Source: Mastigias papua (taxonomy: Eukaryota; Cnidaria; Scyphozoa; Rhizostomeae; Mastigiidae). Taken from it: a stretch of DNA of 64,000 nt. Where the stretch lies: positions 12,751,759 to 12,815,758 of the forward strand of contig OZ025271.1 in assembly GCA_964019165.1 (NCBI GenBank). Direction: 5' to 3'. The notes under the pieces were generated by a model, which worked only from the letters and a program-made list of their open reading frames with translations, had not been told where the DNA came from and did not search any database. Shown in pieces: positions 24,912 to 34,949 of the stretch; the first letter of the stretch is position 1, and the number at the start of each line of letters is the position of its first letter. Made by a program: the position numbers and the translations under genes.

Positions 24912-26124
24912 ATGTCCAATAAGAGAAAGATATGGGATATGTACGAAAAGAAATGCTCAGAGAAAAGAAAAGGGGAACCATTAAAGAAGAAATCATGTTC
25001 TCCACTTTGTATAATGTTGCAGCGTATGGGTGCAGAGGCCAACCGATTAAAAAAATTCGAACCACTGGACACGCGGGATTTCAATCGAGAACATAACATC
25101 TGCTTGCGAGAAATTTTATGAGATGCCAAAGGGCTCTTGCGATGTTCTTCTAAGTGACAGGGGCCCGTCATGCTACCTCACAGAGCAGACTATTGGGGGA
25201 AAGGTTTATTTCATTCGATTCCTGGATCAAAAGGCAAAAATCTGCAACAGGGAAGAACGTGAGAGGATAGAAAATGCTGCATCTAGCACCTCACAACCCT
25301 CACTTGGAAAGCTGTCAGAAAGCAAATCAATTGCAGTTCTCCCCAGTGTGCCCTACACAGCATTTCCAAAGTCTGTTTCAGATGCAGATTTATTGCAGAC
25401 CCGGAAACTCATTGAGCCTCCAGATGTTCCATTAGTAACAATGACACTTGAAAGTTACAGTGTTTCTGATAAGAAATGGGACAAATTTGCCACTCTCGAT
25501 TTTCTCAAAGAAAATAGGCTATTCTCTGAAGGTGGATTCTGAGTTGCATACATTGCCACAACACAGCATGCAAACTACCGAAAGAAGTGAGTAATCAAGA
25601 AAGCTAAAGTAGATAAACTTGCTGATCTAGAAGCTGCTGTTAACCTTAACAATACACAGCACACAAGAAAACAGGGTCAAATGCACTCTGCTGTAAGAAG
25701 CATCTGCCAGAAATTTGCAAGAAAAGTCCCCCATGCATTTGGAAAATGCTTCAACTATAAGAAAGTATATTTGTCAACAATAAATGGTATACCAGTCACT
25801 GTAGAAGAGTTTATACCAGGTAACTTTGAAAAATATTCTAGCAATACAGTATTAATGGAACAAGCCAGATCTGATGAGCACCTGGTGATTATTCAACAAG
25901 CAGAATGTTTCATGCATTTCTCATATGAAATGACCAATAAAGAACTTCTGGTAGTTGATCTGCAAGGTGTAGTTTATGAATTGTGTGATCCAGAAATTGC
26001 AAGCACAGTTTTATTAGAAGATGGTGAACTGAATTTCTGTGCTGGAAATTTGTCACAAAATGCAATAGAAAACTTTCTTGATAATCACACATGCAACAAA
26101 TTTTGCGAAATGCTTGGACTTTAA
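24912..26124 (+). pseudogene. Transposon-borne alpha-kinase (two stops, one frameshift)
   Basis: The C-terminal half carries alpha-kinase hallmarks: VTVEEFIPGNFEKYS (about 25798), CFMHFSYEMTNKELLVVDLQG (near 25905-25970, in the place of the family's 'FSHFTYE...LLVVDLQGV'), a CAGNLSQNAI glycine-loop equivalent of GxGNxG, and HTCNKFCEMLGL, the H-x-C-x3-C zinc-binding end. The N-lobe VIKKAK lies at about 25594. Alpha-kinases (eEF2K, MHCK, TRPM7) phosphorylate Ser/Thr. The N-terminal part (MSNKRKIWDMYEKKCSEKRK) is Lys-rich and unrecognised. In-frame TGA stops occur at 25540 and 25591, and the frame changes near 25100 (or a small intron lies there). No stop interrupts the last 147 codons. It reads toward the transposase, with about 170 bp between the two genes. 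Confidence 0.75.
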
Positions 26125-26297
26125 AAAAGAATGGACAACTTTAGAAAAAGCTACAAGATTTATTGATTTAATATTACAGTTATCATTTTGAAAATTGAAA
26201 CAGCCTGCAATAATTTCTATATTAATTGTTCTGTTATTTTTTATGTATTTTACAGCATCCCCAAGTATTGCATATTGTCATGATTGTAATGCAGTCT

Positions 26298-27473
26298 TCA
26301 GTGAGGCATAAAACTTTTTAGCATCTTTGCTCCTAATTTTGTGGGATCAAGAATATATTGTTTGAACATCTGAAATGAATCACTGTCTGTAAATGCATCT
26401 TGATCAGTTAGAATACCAGATATTTCTGCAACCTCCTCTAATTGTTCAAATTGTAGAGGAATTCCCATTTTCTCTGCCCCATATCTCTCAGGAAATGAGA
26501 GTAGATGATTTGGTACTCCAGTTGGCAATTCCAAATCTTTCTGACTTCTTATTCTGTGATTATTCCAGTTGTTAACAAATATGTCACATTTCCTTTGAAG
26601 TACTGGCACATATACATAAGCAAGCATTTGCCTGTGTAAATCATTATGTGGGTCATACTGCTGCTCATAAAGCAAATCTTTCAATTGAGATTAGAAATAT
26701 TTTTCTAGCCGTTCGTGAAGATCTCTCCACCATCGCTCTATCTTGTTAGTGGTAGATGGCCCATAACACACAGAATCAGTGGGATCTTCAAAAAAGTCAT
26801 ACTGTGACATGAGATAGCTGTGAATTGTTGCCATCTTGCCGGCTTCTGTACCTTTGTCCATTCTCAGAAATCTGGGAGGCAAATTGAAGCTTCCAAGCAT
26901 AGAAATGTATAATTTGCCTACAACAAGTGGATCTGAGTTTGACGTTACGACAGAAAGGGAAAGGAGTCTTCAAAAGAAGGTGTCTATAAAGCCATATATT
27001 CCCAAGGGAAAAGTCCAGTTCTGGTATCCGCACAGTTTATCGTGACCATCGACAGAAACAACCCATAAAGGCCCCTTCGATGTGAAGTTTCCTTTCTCGC
27101 GAATCTTTCTTTTCTGCAACTTTCTTGAGGAGACGCCATCGGGATCAAGGTCTGCAAGAATGTTACGAACTAAATGCATTGGGACTTTTAAGTGGTACTG
27201 CATTCTTAACTTTTGAGTCATTGCTCTATAGCCTAACAGTTTCCCTGGACCATCAAGTTCAGCTCTGACAGCATCTTTCACCGCATCAAGGGTGGTTGTT
27301 TCATCTATATATTTGATGCCAAAGTAACGCATCCTCCTGTCTAACGAAGTGAGGCTCCATCGATAGTAGCTGTAATCACGTTGAATAAAATCCAAAATCT
27401 CTGATCTTTTAAGATTTTGGCAAACATACATTCTTATCTCCTCTGCCAGCTTACCGTCATTTGTCCAATTCAT
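26298..27473 (-). pseudogene. Integrase-like DDE transposase (two in-frame stops)
   Basis: One reading frame of about 392 codons from ATG at 27473 to the stop at 26298, broken only by a TGA near 26967 (after GFIDTFF) and a TAA near 26688. The N-terminus has a helix-turn-helix-like segment (residues 15-60, RRMRYFGIKY) and GYRAMTQKLRMQYHLKVP (81-98). The catalytic core shows D142 in WVVSVDGHDKL, a second Asp in PPRFLRMDKGTE and Glu in STTNKIERWW, the D-D-E of the retroviral-integrase-like family found in fish and invertebrate genomes as 'integrase core domain' proteins. It would cut and join the element ends in the nucleus. The C-terminal 130 residues are unrecognised. Confidence 0.8.
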
Positions 27474-27547
27474 GGCTTAACTTAAGTGCAAATATAACTA
27501 ACAAGCACAGGGAAGAACACGATTTCATAACATTGTCCGGAAAGATA

Positions 27548-27768
27548 GCCTCGTTTACAGTTTGAAAATGACAACGATGAGCCACGCGTACAGTTCTCAA
27601 CAAATAAAACAATTTTTTGAAAGCTTTTTGGAGAAACTAAAAGCAAACAAATAAAATAAAATAAAAGCGAATGCACTAAATTAATACAAAATGAAAAGTA
27701 AAATTATTTTGATACATAATAATTTCCAATGTATCATGCAAAAAATGCAATGACAACGATGAGCCACC
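27548..27768 (-). repeat. Right terminal inverted repeat, two motif copies
   Basis: The mirror of 24655-24862. The inner copy ends AATGACAACGATGAGCCAC at 27585 and the outer copy ends AATGACAACGATGAGCCACC at 27768. The outer 43 bp differ from the left tip at about two positions and the inner 38 bp at about two. The AT-rich part between them aligns only loosely with the left side. Confidence 0.85.
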
Positions 27769-27771
27769 ATA

Positions 27772-28760
27772 GGTATGACTGGAAGACTTCAATCGACTAT
27801 CAATCACGATACCTAAGTGGTTATGTCTATCAACTTTTTTTAACGGGTATATCATTCAAGAGAATACGTAGGTGGTCAATAGGGATCTTTTTTCAGAAAA
27901 TAACACTTCCACTGCGTGGTTTGGGTGGGCCATGATTAAAAGACATTCTCCAATCATATGCCCAGCGTATATGGGTTATGAGCAACTGAAAAAATAACGT
28001 ATCGTCAGCAAACAATTTAACATTGCATTTGAGCTCTGTTGTCAAATCGTTTATATAAGCAAGGAAAAAGAGAGGACCTAAAATAGACCCCTGGGTAACT
28101 CCTGCAGAGATTTTGACCCATTCAGATGTTTTGTCATATAATACTGTACATTGCATACGATCTGCCAAAAAAGCTTTGGATTTGTAACAGAAGCTCCCCA
28201 GATACGTCATTCTGCCGTAGTTTATAGATTAGTCCATCATGCCACACTCTATACAATGCTTTTGACATATCTAAATATACAGATCTTACATCCAACAGTG
28301 GGTTACAGTCGAATACAGCAAAAATAGAGTGAACAATTGAAGTCATCTGATTGATTTTGGAATCTCCAGTACGAATGCCAGATTGACTTGTTCTTAGCAT
28401 TTCATGAAAAGTGACGTGTTCATACGAAGACTTGAATATCAGTTTTTCCATTACTTTGCTCAGAATTGGAAGGTAGGAGATTAGACGATAATTCTGCTTA
28501 TGGCTTTTACTGTTCTTTTAGTGACCAGGAAGAACATTGGCTCTTTTCAGTTTTAGGATATGATGTCCGTCATCCATGTTCTCTGATCAAATGGTTGCAT
28601 TATTTATGCTCTTGTGATTCAATAATCTTAGATTCCCACCACATCCTACGTAAGTACTTGTGTTATATAAGGTTTTCATTACTTTTGAAATATTATCAAT
28701 TTTTAATATCAGTGGCTCCTATGGATACTTATCAAAAGATTCATGAAGATGAGTAGGATG
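27772..28760 (-). pseudogene. LINE B, 5' half: reverse transcriptase core
   Basis: Minus strand, upstream to downstream: LKLKRANVLPGH (28550), NYRLISYLPILSKVMEKLIF (28490), RTSQSGIRTGDSKINQ, VYLDMSKALYRVWHDGLIYK (the first catalytic block, with the usual Phe-Asp changed to Leu-Tyr), VTQGSILGPLFFLAYINDL, and the intact FADD box near 28008, then HLGIVIDSRLKSSSHTY at about 27790 where the transposon begins. Frames change near 28180 and 27980. Weaker similarity runs to about 28760. This is the palm of a CR1/L2-like RT whose thumb and tail lie at 23682-24651. Confidence 0.75.
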
Positions 28761-28829
28761 TTCAATATCGATTTGTAAGATATGACCAGTTTTAAACTCA
28801 TCCGAGCTAAATTCTCGTTAACATCTTAT

Positions 28830-29347
28830 GAAACCAGCAGTAGCAGTTTTTAGGTTACTCGTGCAAAACTACCACTTGAATGCAAATTATGAGTAGGCCA
28901 TAAAGATAGAATAGGTAAGATTTAAAATTTAACAAAGGATATTGCAGTAAATTGAAGTATAGCAGATTGGGATGAAGACGATATTGCAGATAAAGAGTGA
29001 CACTTGGTAAAAAGCATATTACTAAAAAATTTAATGATGAAATAGCACAAGGTTCATTCTCAAGAAGTAGAAAGAATTGAAACACAAGGGCGATAGACTT
29101 GATGAACTGATTAAAATGACAATGATAGGGCAGTTTTACTTACGTAAAAGTTTTGCTGAAGATCTTTTTAGATGGTACCAATTCAATCTTCAACTTATGC
29201 GGGCTGATTTAAAATTTTACAATGAACATGGGCTATTGTTTGACTACCATCAGGTTGAATAACACATTTATCGTCAATACTTGATATAGCTGCTTGACAA
29301 CTCAGCTCAAAAACACTGATATCAAATTACGCATTTCCTAAAAATAG
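28830..29347. other. Unassigned spacer
   Basis: No recognised gene. A plus-strand frame at 29077-29262 (61 codons; contains AEDLFRWYQFNLQLMRADL) looks somewhat protein-like, but it lacks splice borders and relatives I know. Confidence 0.3.
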
Positions 29348-29351
29348 TTAA

Positions 29352-30599
29352 GGGACTTGTCATTGCTAATGTCAGGGATTGGGGCGGAAGGAATATCAAC
29401 ATTTCCCTAGAACAATTCATACCCCTACTCGTATTTACATTGAAAAATTTAGACCCGATCAAAAAATCTATACAAAATCTCATACCCCATAGAAACCTTT
29501 ATGGGTGACAATATACAAGCTGTATTTTATACCTCACAACCTCACATGAAAGTGTAAATTGTCACCTATATTTTGATTTGTATAGAGGATAGAACTGAAA
29601 CGAATCGACATTTTAACTCACACAAATTTACAGTTTTGATGACCTCAAGTTATGGCAAACCACATATGACAACAGGAGAAATTTAGATGAATGTTTATAT
29701 AATCAGCATTGAAATAAAAAAAAAAGTAACAGCAAAAAACAGATAATATCTTTGGAGGTTCACTTCAAAATGGCTCGAAACCTCGTGCAGCATAAGACAA
29801 AATGCAAAATTTTTATTAGTCAATTTTGGAAAAGAACTATTTAGTGTTTATTGGTTGATTAAAAAACATAATAATATGTTTCTTGATATTTTGTTTTCGA
29901 AATTTAGAAACAAATCTGAAGGGAAAAATAGTTTGCAATAAAATGGCAAAAGAACCATTGAAAAGAACCTTGTGAAAAGCTGGTATGCTCAGAAAGTGTG
30001 TTAGGTAGTAAGTATTAACCTGCTTAGGTAAGAAAAGATATACCATGTTCCTGCAGTTCTGCCACAGCTTGTTCTGATGAATAAGTTTTCCATTTCACAA
30101 TTTTCATCATTATGACAATCATCATCAAATATTCTAGCTATAACTTCATCTAAATCAGAATCCAAGTCATCTTCACTTATATAGCCCTTTGGAGAACCAT
30201 TATGATCATCACTGAGTGACAAATAATCTTCGCCATCCCTACTCACTTTTGGTTCTCTATTGCTATCATATAACCCTCTTTCTAATGACTGTGCAAGAAA
30301 TGCAAGAGCCAGAAAGGAAAGGCTTTTTGAAGCGAAAAAATGTCATAAATCACAACTGAAAACTGACTCCTTGTGTCAAAAGGAAGTGTAATCTGAAGTG
30401 TTATGAAAGCTGTTCTTGAGATTGCCGCAAATATTTGTTTCTTCCCCACTATTATATTTTTCTAAGCAGGTAGAGAATTTGAAACCCGAATAATTAATGG
30501 TAATTTCAGGTTAGTTACCCAACATACTAACCATAAATATTTCCATACCCTATCTCAATTCTTTCCGCCCCGGTCCCTGGCATTAAAATGACTAGTCCC
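29352..30599. mobile_element. TTAA-flanked DNA transposon with 43-bp inverted repeats
   Basis: Left end GGGACTTGTCATTGCTAATG (29352) and right end CATTAAAATGACTAGTCCC (30599) are inverted partners that continue through GTCAGGGATTGGGGCGGAAG on the left and its counterpart on the right, about 43 bp in all. Flanks are TTAA (29348-29351) and TTAC (30600-30603). A TTAA target is characteristic of piggyBac and Kolobok elements. At 1.25 kb with only one short ORF it is probably a deletion derivative. A 15-base match to the right tip recurs at 63289. Confidence 0.65.
30001..30246 (-). CDS. Acidic ORF inside the TTAA element
   Basis: 81 codons starting with ATG, product MSRDGEDYLSLSDDHNGSPK followed by YISEDDLDSDLDEVIARIFD. 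An acidic, unstructured N-terminus of this sort is usual in piggyBac transposases, which fits the TTAA target, but no catalytic part is present, so the link is inference. The reading may leave the exon before its stop at TAGTW|GTATATC near 30045, a weak splice donor. It is probably the remnant first exon of the element's transposase. Confidence 0.35.
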   Translation of the reverse strand: MSRDGEDYLSLSDDHNGSPKGYISEDDLDSDLDEVIARIFDDDCHNDENCEMENLFIRTSCGRTAGTWYIFSYLSRLILTT

Positions 30600-30603
30600 T
30601 TAC

Positions 30604-32855
30604 CTGTAATAATCTGTAAGGACATCTGCAACATTCGAGGCAAATGAGCCCGATCAGTTGCCATAGCAACGATGCCATAAATTTACTTTCGGAAAGAAGT
30701 GAAGCCAGGTGTGACGTCATCTTTATTCGATACAGGAGATACGTTTCTGAAAAATGAAAATATTAAGTTAGTTATTTACAACAGGGTTTTGTATCGAAAT
30801 GTGAGAAAAGACATTTATAGGGTCAAAAGTCATGCCTAGTTAAAGTATTCGTATCAAATGCGCTTGTAGAAATTGAGAGATTTATGGAACATAGCATACT
30901 ATTTTATGGAATTCAGAATTTCAGAATGTCGTCTATCTATCATTAGATATTTCTTTAGTTGATAAATGCAACACAAACGTAACTAAAAGAATATAGACGA
31001 AATATTGACAAGAGCTTTTCATTTCAAACGACAAACATCAAATCAGCATAATGATACAAAATGACTGACAAGCTGTGAATTCATCACGTGACTCTATCTA
31101 TATTCAGCAACCATTTTTGAATACTTATGTTTAAACTAATAAACACCCATTTGACCCCTTTAGATACAATTTGTCCTATTTCTGTAATAAGATAAATTTT
31201 GCCGTTTCATCACGGTAGTGTAATTTTTCTCTATGATGATATTTTAGAAAAATTGCTGTCCTTTTTCAGCCTCTTACTTTGTGTATTTAGTTTACACATT
31301 GTACTTGTCATCGGTTTCCTCGCATGCAACACAATCCCATTGATCTGAGCTCCTTGTAGTCTATAGCACCTCTTTCTTTCTAGCTTGTTGAAAATATAGT
31401 TGGAAATGTGTCTCGAAGTGAAGTGTCGACTCTCCCAATTACTCGTTATTTTGCACGTTCTCGTTCTCGTACATATGTTCACTCCTGCATAGCGTCACCA
31501 TTTTCATCATAGCTCAAGCCTATGGTTTGAAAATCAACCAGTTCATATAAACTAATAGCCCACATACACCAGGGGTTTGGAAACAGAGAAGAAAACAGCT
31601 TCAGTTATATGAGTAATGACGAATCAAAACGAAATCGGAGTAATGAAAACGTCGTCAAACAATAGGTCCAGTTGCATACTTATCTGCTTTGGCTGGGAGA
31701 GCAGTATTCTGCCTCTCTCCTATTTAACCTGTCACTGCTTATAGTCCTGCAATATATTAGACATGAAGTGAACTTTTCGACAGAAAAACATCATCTAATC
31801 GTGAATCCTAAATGGCAACCATGCGTCAAAAACTCCTGTTACTTGACTCTAAGAACTGAATTTAATTGTATATGGTAATGAGCCATTATTGAACTTCGAG
31901 TTCCTTGAGAATTGCTAAAATTTCATTTAGATATAATAGAAGTCTTGCAAAACTCTTTTGATGAGAGAAGGCTAATGGAGCCAGGACTTTTCAAATATTT
32001 GGTGAAAAAGCAGATATTCATTATGATGCACATCATAAACTGTTTTGCAGTAAAAATTAATGGTTTAAGGTAAACTTTTAATTATACACATGGGAAGGAT
32101 ATATTTCAAGGAGTGTATCAAGTTTCATTCTTGGAGTCTCTGTTGCTCAAAAAGTAACTGATAGCCCTTGGAATCAAGACCTATCTCACACACTGAATAT
32201 TGCAATAAGAACATTTCTTTGATGTAACAACACATCCTGGAGGACAGGGGTGGCTATAGCCTTCTTATTTGGTCTATTAAGTAGCACATAGCTCTAAGAA
32301 ATTACTTAAGTTTCCAAAATGAAATGTAATGTGGCAGAAAGAAAGATGAAGTACTTAATGAGTCATGAACTATGATTTGAATTTAACCAAATATTTAAAT
32401 ATTGAAAAACCTTATTAATCAAAACTAAATGTAGAATATATTAGTTATGTAGTAAACTGTTTCCTGCATGAATATGACATTTGTTCTAAACTCTTATACT
32501 ACTTATCTTCTTCTTTTCATTAATTTACTTACCAAGTACTGTAGATGACGTCATGAAAATTAATTGAAAGCAACAGAGCATGAAACTAATTTAACTTGTT
32601 TTGATTACTGAATATTATCAATCAATACTATCTGAACATTTAATGATGAACATGTGAACATTATCATTAAAGTAATTAAGTTTTTGATACATAATATCCA
32701 TAATTTCAGCAATCATTGTTTCTAGGAGGGTTTTGAAAATTTGACTGGAAGTAGGTGTCAATTTTTCACGTTATAGCCAGATATTCCTGAGCCCCTAGAG
32801 ACCTACCCTGAGCATACAACTGGGGATTAAACCATGTTTTTCTGACGTGAGTTCG
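30604..32855. other. Gene-poor DNA after the TTAA element
   Basis: Only one exon-like block was seen (30604-30746, minus): acceptor CATTTTTCAG|, a 48-codon open frame, and a donor formed with the end of the transposon (ATTACAG|GTAAGGG). It contains GTTGCTATGGCAAC, a palindrome common in repeats. No family was recognised in the rest, including the ORF at 31231-31482. Confidence 0.4.
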
Positions 32856-33543
32856 GTTCAGTTCAGTTCAGTTCATTTTATTTTAAAATTCCACTACATA
32901 CAAAAGCCTCTAAAATTACATATACCATACAACATAAAGCACAGAATACAATAAGAAATATAAAATAATATTATACAATTGCTTACAGCATACAACAAGC
33001 ACTAAATACACTAAGAATTACAAACAATTTTTGAGAAGAATTTGTATGCAGGGAATTTCTTATAAGGAGGAGCTCTCTCAATAGATAAACTAATCAAGGA
33101 GAGAGCATCCCCTAGGTTACAGACAAAATTTTGGAGTTAGATTGACGATTATATAAAATGTTGGTAGCTCACTGTTCTATATTTCAAATGTGAGTCGTGG
33201 CTGATTAATTGAATTTCTACAACTAGTCTTTGGTAGTAAGGAAATGGAGCGTAAGGTGATATCTGAAACTCGTTACTGTTGAAGCTAGCTTTATAACATG
33301 CGGAATGCTGTTCTAAGAATTTGCACCTGCATATTTTATGGATTTCAATCCATATTGTAAAGTATTTTTGCATGTCCAACGAATGTCACCTTCACATGCT
33401 TGCCTGGTATCATGTTGATGAACTTGTGAAAGTACATCAAAATAATCATGAAAACAAGATAGGGAATACTTATTTACAGATTCAAAAACAAAAGTTAGTA
33501 GTTTCATTTCAAAAAGATCCTTCAGCTTAAGGATTTGTGCCAC
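32856..33543 (-). pseudogene. LINE C, 3' end: RT C-terminus with (GTTCA)n tail
   Basis: The minus strand from 33543 reads AQILKLKDLFEMKLLTFVFE, HQHDTRQACEGDI, LQYGLKSIKYAGANS, a stop where Trp is expected, NSIPHVIKLASTVTSFRYHL and then the terminal stop near 33205. This is the well-known tail of L2/CR1-like reverse transcriptases ('H-HNTR...Y-G---WN-IP--I'). About 330 bp of 3' UTR follow and end with the (GTTCA)n run at 32856-32875. Everything upstream of the tail is missing, the usual 5' truncation. Confidence 0.7.
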
Positions 33544-34429
33544 AGCCCTCCACCTTTAACAGCCCTTCACTTACTATCAATGATTAAACAAATCAGAACT
33601 TCTATGGATTTGAACTTGAGATAATCTATTACAGGTACAATGGTTTCACAAAATTTAACAGTCATAAGTTAATCATATCTGTGCATCTCTTGATGATCGA
33701 CGATCAGTGTTTTATGACGTCAAAACTTGTTAACTATTACCTTCACAGAATATTACTGCTGCTTCAAACAACTTTAGCATCACATGACTAAAGTAAGAAC
33801 CTAAAATTATGAGCAAATGATTTCATATGATGTTGACTTAAAATTGCATTGCTCACAGCCGGCCATTGACCATGGTAAATCACTGAATAAAATTGATACG
33901 TACGGCTACCAATCACAATGCGTTGATTTCATCTCTCCAAATGGATTTAACACTATGTTCCAGCTGTTTAATTTGCAGTTTTATATAGATTCGTTCATGA
34001 GGAGCATAACTATACAAGGAATCTGTTTTCCCGACTAGTCTCATTTATTAAGACCACGCCGGTAGACAATGTAGGCCTAATGTTTTGAACTTTCACCTCG
34101 TTTTCGGTCTGAGACCAATACATTATAGTAGTGTCGATAATTTCAAGGTAACTTTACTACATTTTGCTTGGCACTTTATTCTCATTTAACACCGGCCCTA
34201 ATTCAACACTGGTCCCTTATAACGCCAGTGGACAGGCTTGGTCTACTGCAACAGTGGCCTACTACCAATGTGGGCCACATGTTATGTCTTCTAGAAAAGT
34301 ACCAAATTAAGAAAATGATAAAAAATAACGCACTTACTTCAACCGTGTGCGAACCCTATTGCATTTACAGCACAGCAGCAACAATAATAAAATCACAATT
34401 GAATCGCGAAGGAAGCACACGAAACTAAA
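33544..34429. other. Spacer without recognised gene
   Basis: No motif found on either strand. The frame at 34168-34428 (plus) is the shadow of the Myb/SANT reading on the other strand. Confidence 0.35.
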
Positions 34430-34588
34430 AAATTCTGAGTGATCGACAACTTTTGGGTGTGGAATTGGGCTGACAAATTTTTCTTTTAAAAACTGTTGAT
34501 CAAGCTTCTCGTCTACCCAAATGCTTAACAGGAGTAACACTTCCTCGTCAACCCAAGCTGAACCTCTGTCAACAGCTTTCATACTCAT
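34430..34588 (-). pseudogene. Myb/SANT-like DNA-binding domain fragment
   Basis: From ATG at 34588 the product reads MSMKAVDRGSAWVDEEVLLL then LSIWVDEKLDQQFLKE. This matches helix 1 and the following loop of the Myb/SANT-like (trihelix-type) domain, whose pattern is 'W-DEEV--LL-IW-DE--Q--L'. Helices 2 and 3 are missing; the later residues are unrelated and end in a hydrophobic run. Such domains occur in Harbinger-type accessory proteins and in host zinc-finger families. Directly downstream on the plus strand (about 34700-34940) lies a CCGGGTT/AACCCGGG-rich repeat. Confidence 0.45.
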
Positions 34589-34949
34589 TATAGCAAAATG
34601 TTTTTCGATTTCCAATACTCTTGTTAGTCTGCAATCAGTGAAAATTTGTTGAATGAAAGTGGCGCACTTTGCTGCAATTAATAAACAAGCATATGTGGAT
34701 ATTAAAACTGCCCCGGGTTCAACCCTGATTTCAACCCGTATTCAGACTACGCTGACAGCAAGTAGCCCAAAGCAAACTCAGGGGCGAACTCAGCTCTGCT
34801 ACAGGGTCAGTTTACAATGGTTCGAACCTGGGGCAAACCCAGGTTAATTGTGCTTACATTACAAAAGTCTAACTCGGGTTAAACTAGCTCGGGTCAGCAG
34901 GGGGCTAGTTTGTGCAATATAAGCAGGGTTTCAATTTCATCTGATTTTT

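Larger units (their letters stand above)
24652..27771. mobile_element. Alpha-kinase-carrying DDE transposon inserted in LINE B
   Basis: About 3.1 kb bounded by TATGGTGGCTCATCG (24652) and CGATGAGCCACCATA (27771), which are perfect complements. Inside are two convergent broken genes: an alpha-kinase (plus, 24912-26124) and an integrase-like DDE transposase (minus, 27473-26298). LINE B reading stops at one end (HLGIVIDSRL, about 27820) and resumes at the other (INKARLGIGL, about 24630), so the element landed in the RT gene. A possible 8-bp target duplication on the minus strand is ATACCTAT / ATACATAT (7 of 8); TATG on both sides is another reading. Known DDE elements cut and paste through such inverted repeats; the kinase's role is unknown. 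Confidence 0.8.

Noticed and set aside
28855..29085. Hydrophobic minus-strand ORF resembling a membrane protein
   Set aside because: Leu/Phe/Tyr bias comes from T-rich DNA; no start context or relatives.
31231..31482. 83-codon Lys/Arg-rich minus-strand ORF
   Set aside because: Composition is what AT-rich random DNA gives; no motif and no splice signals.
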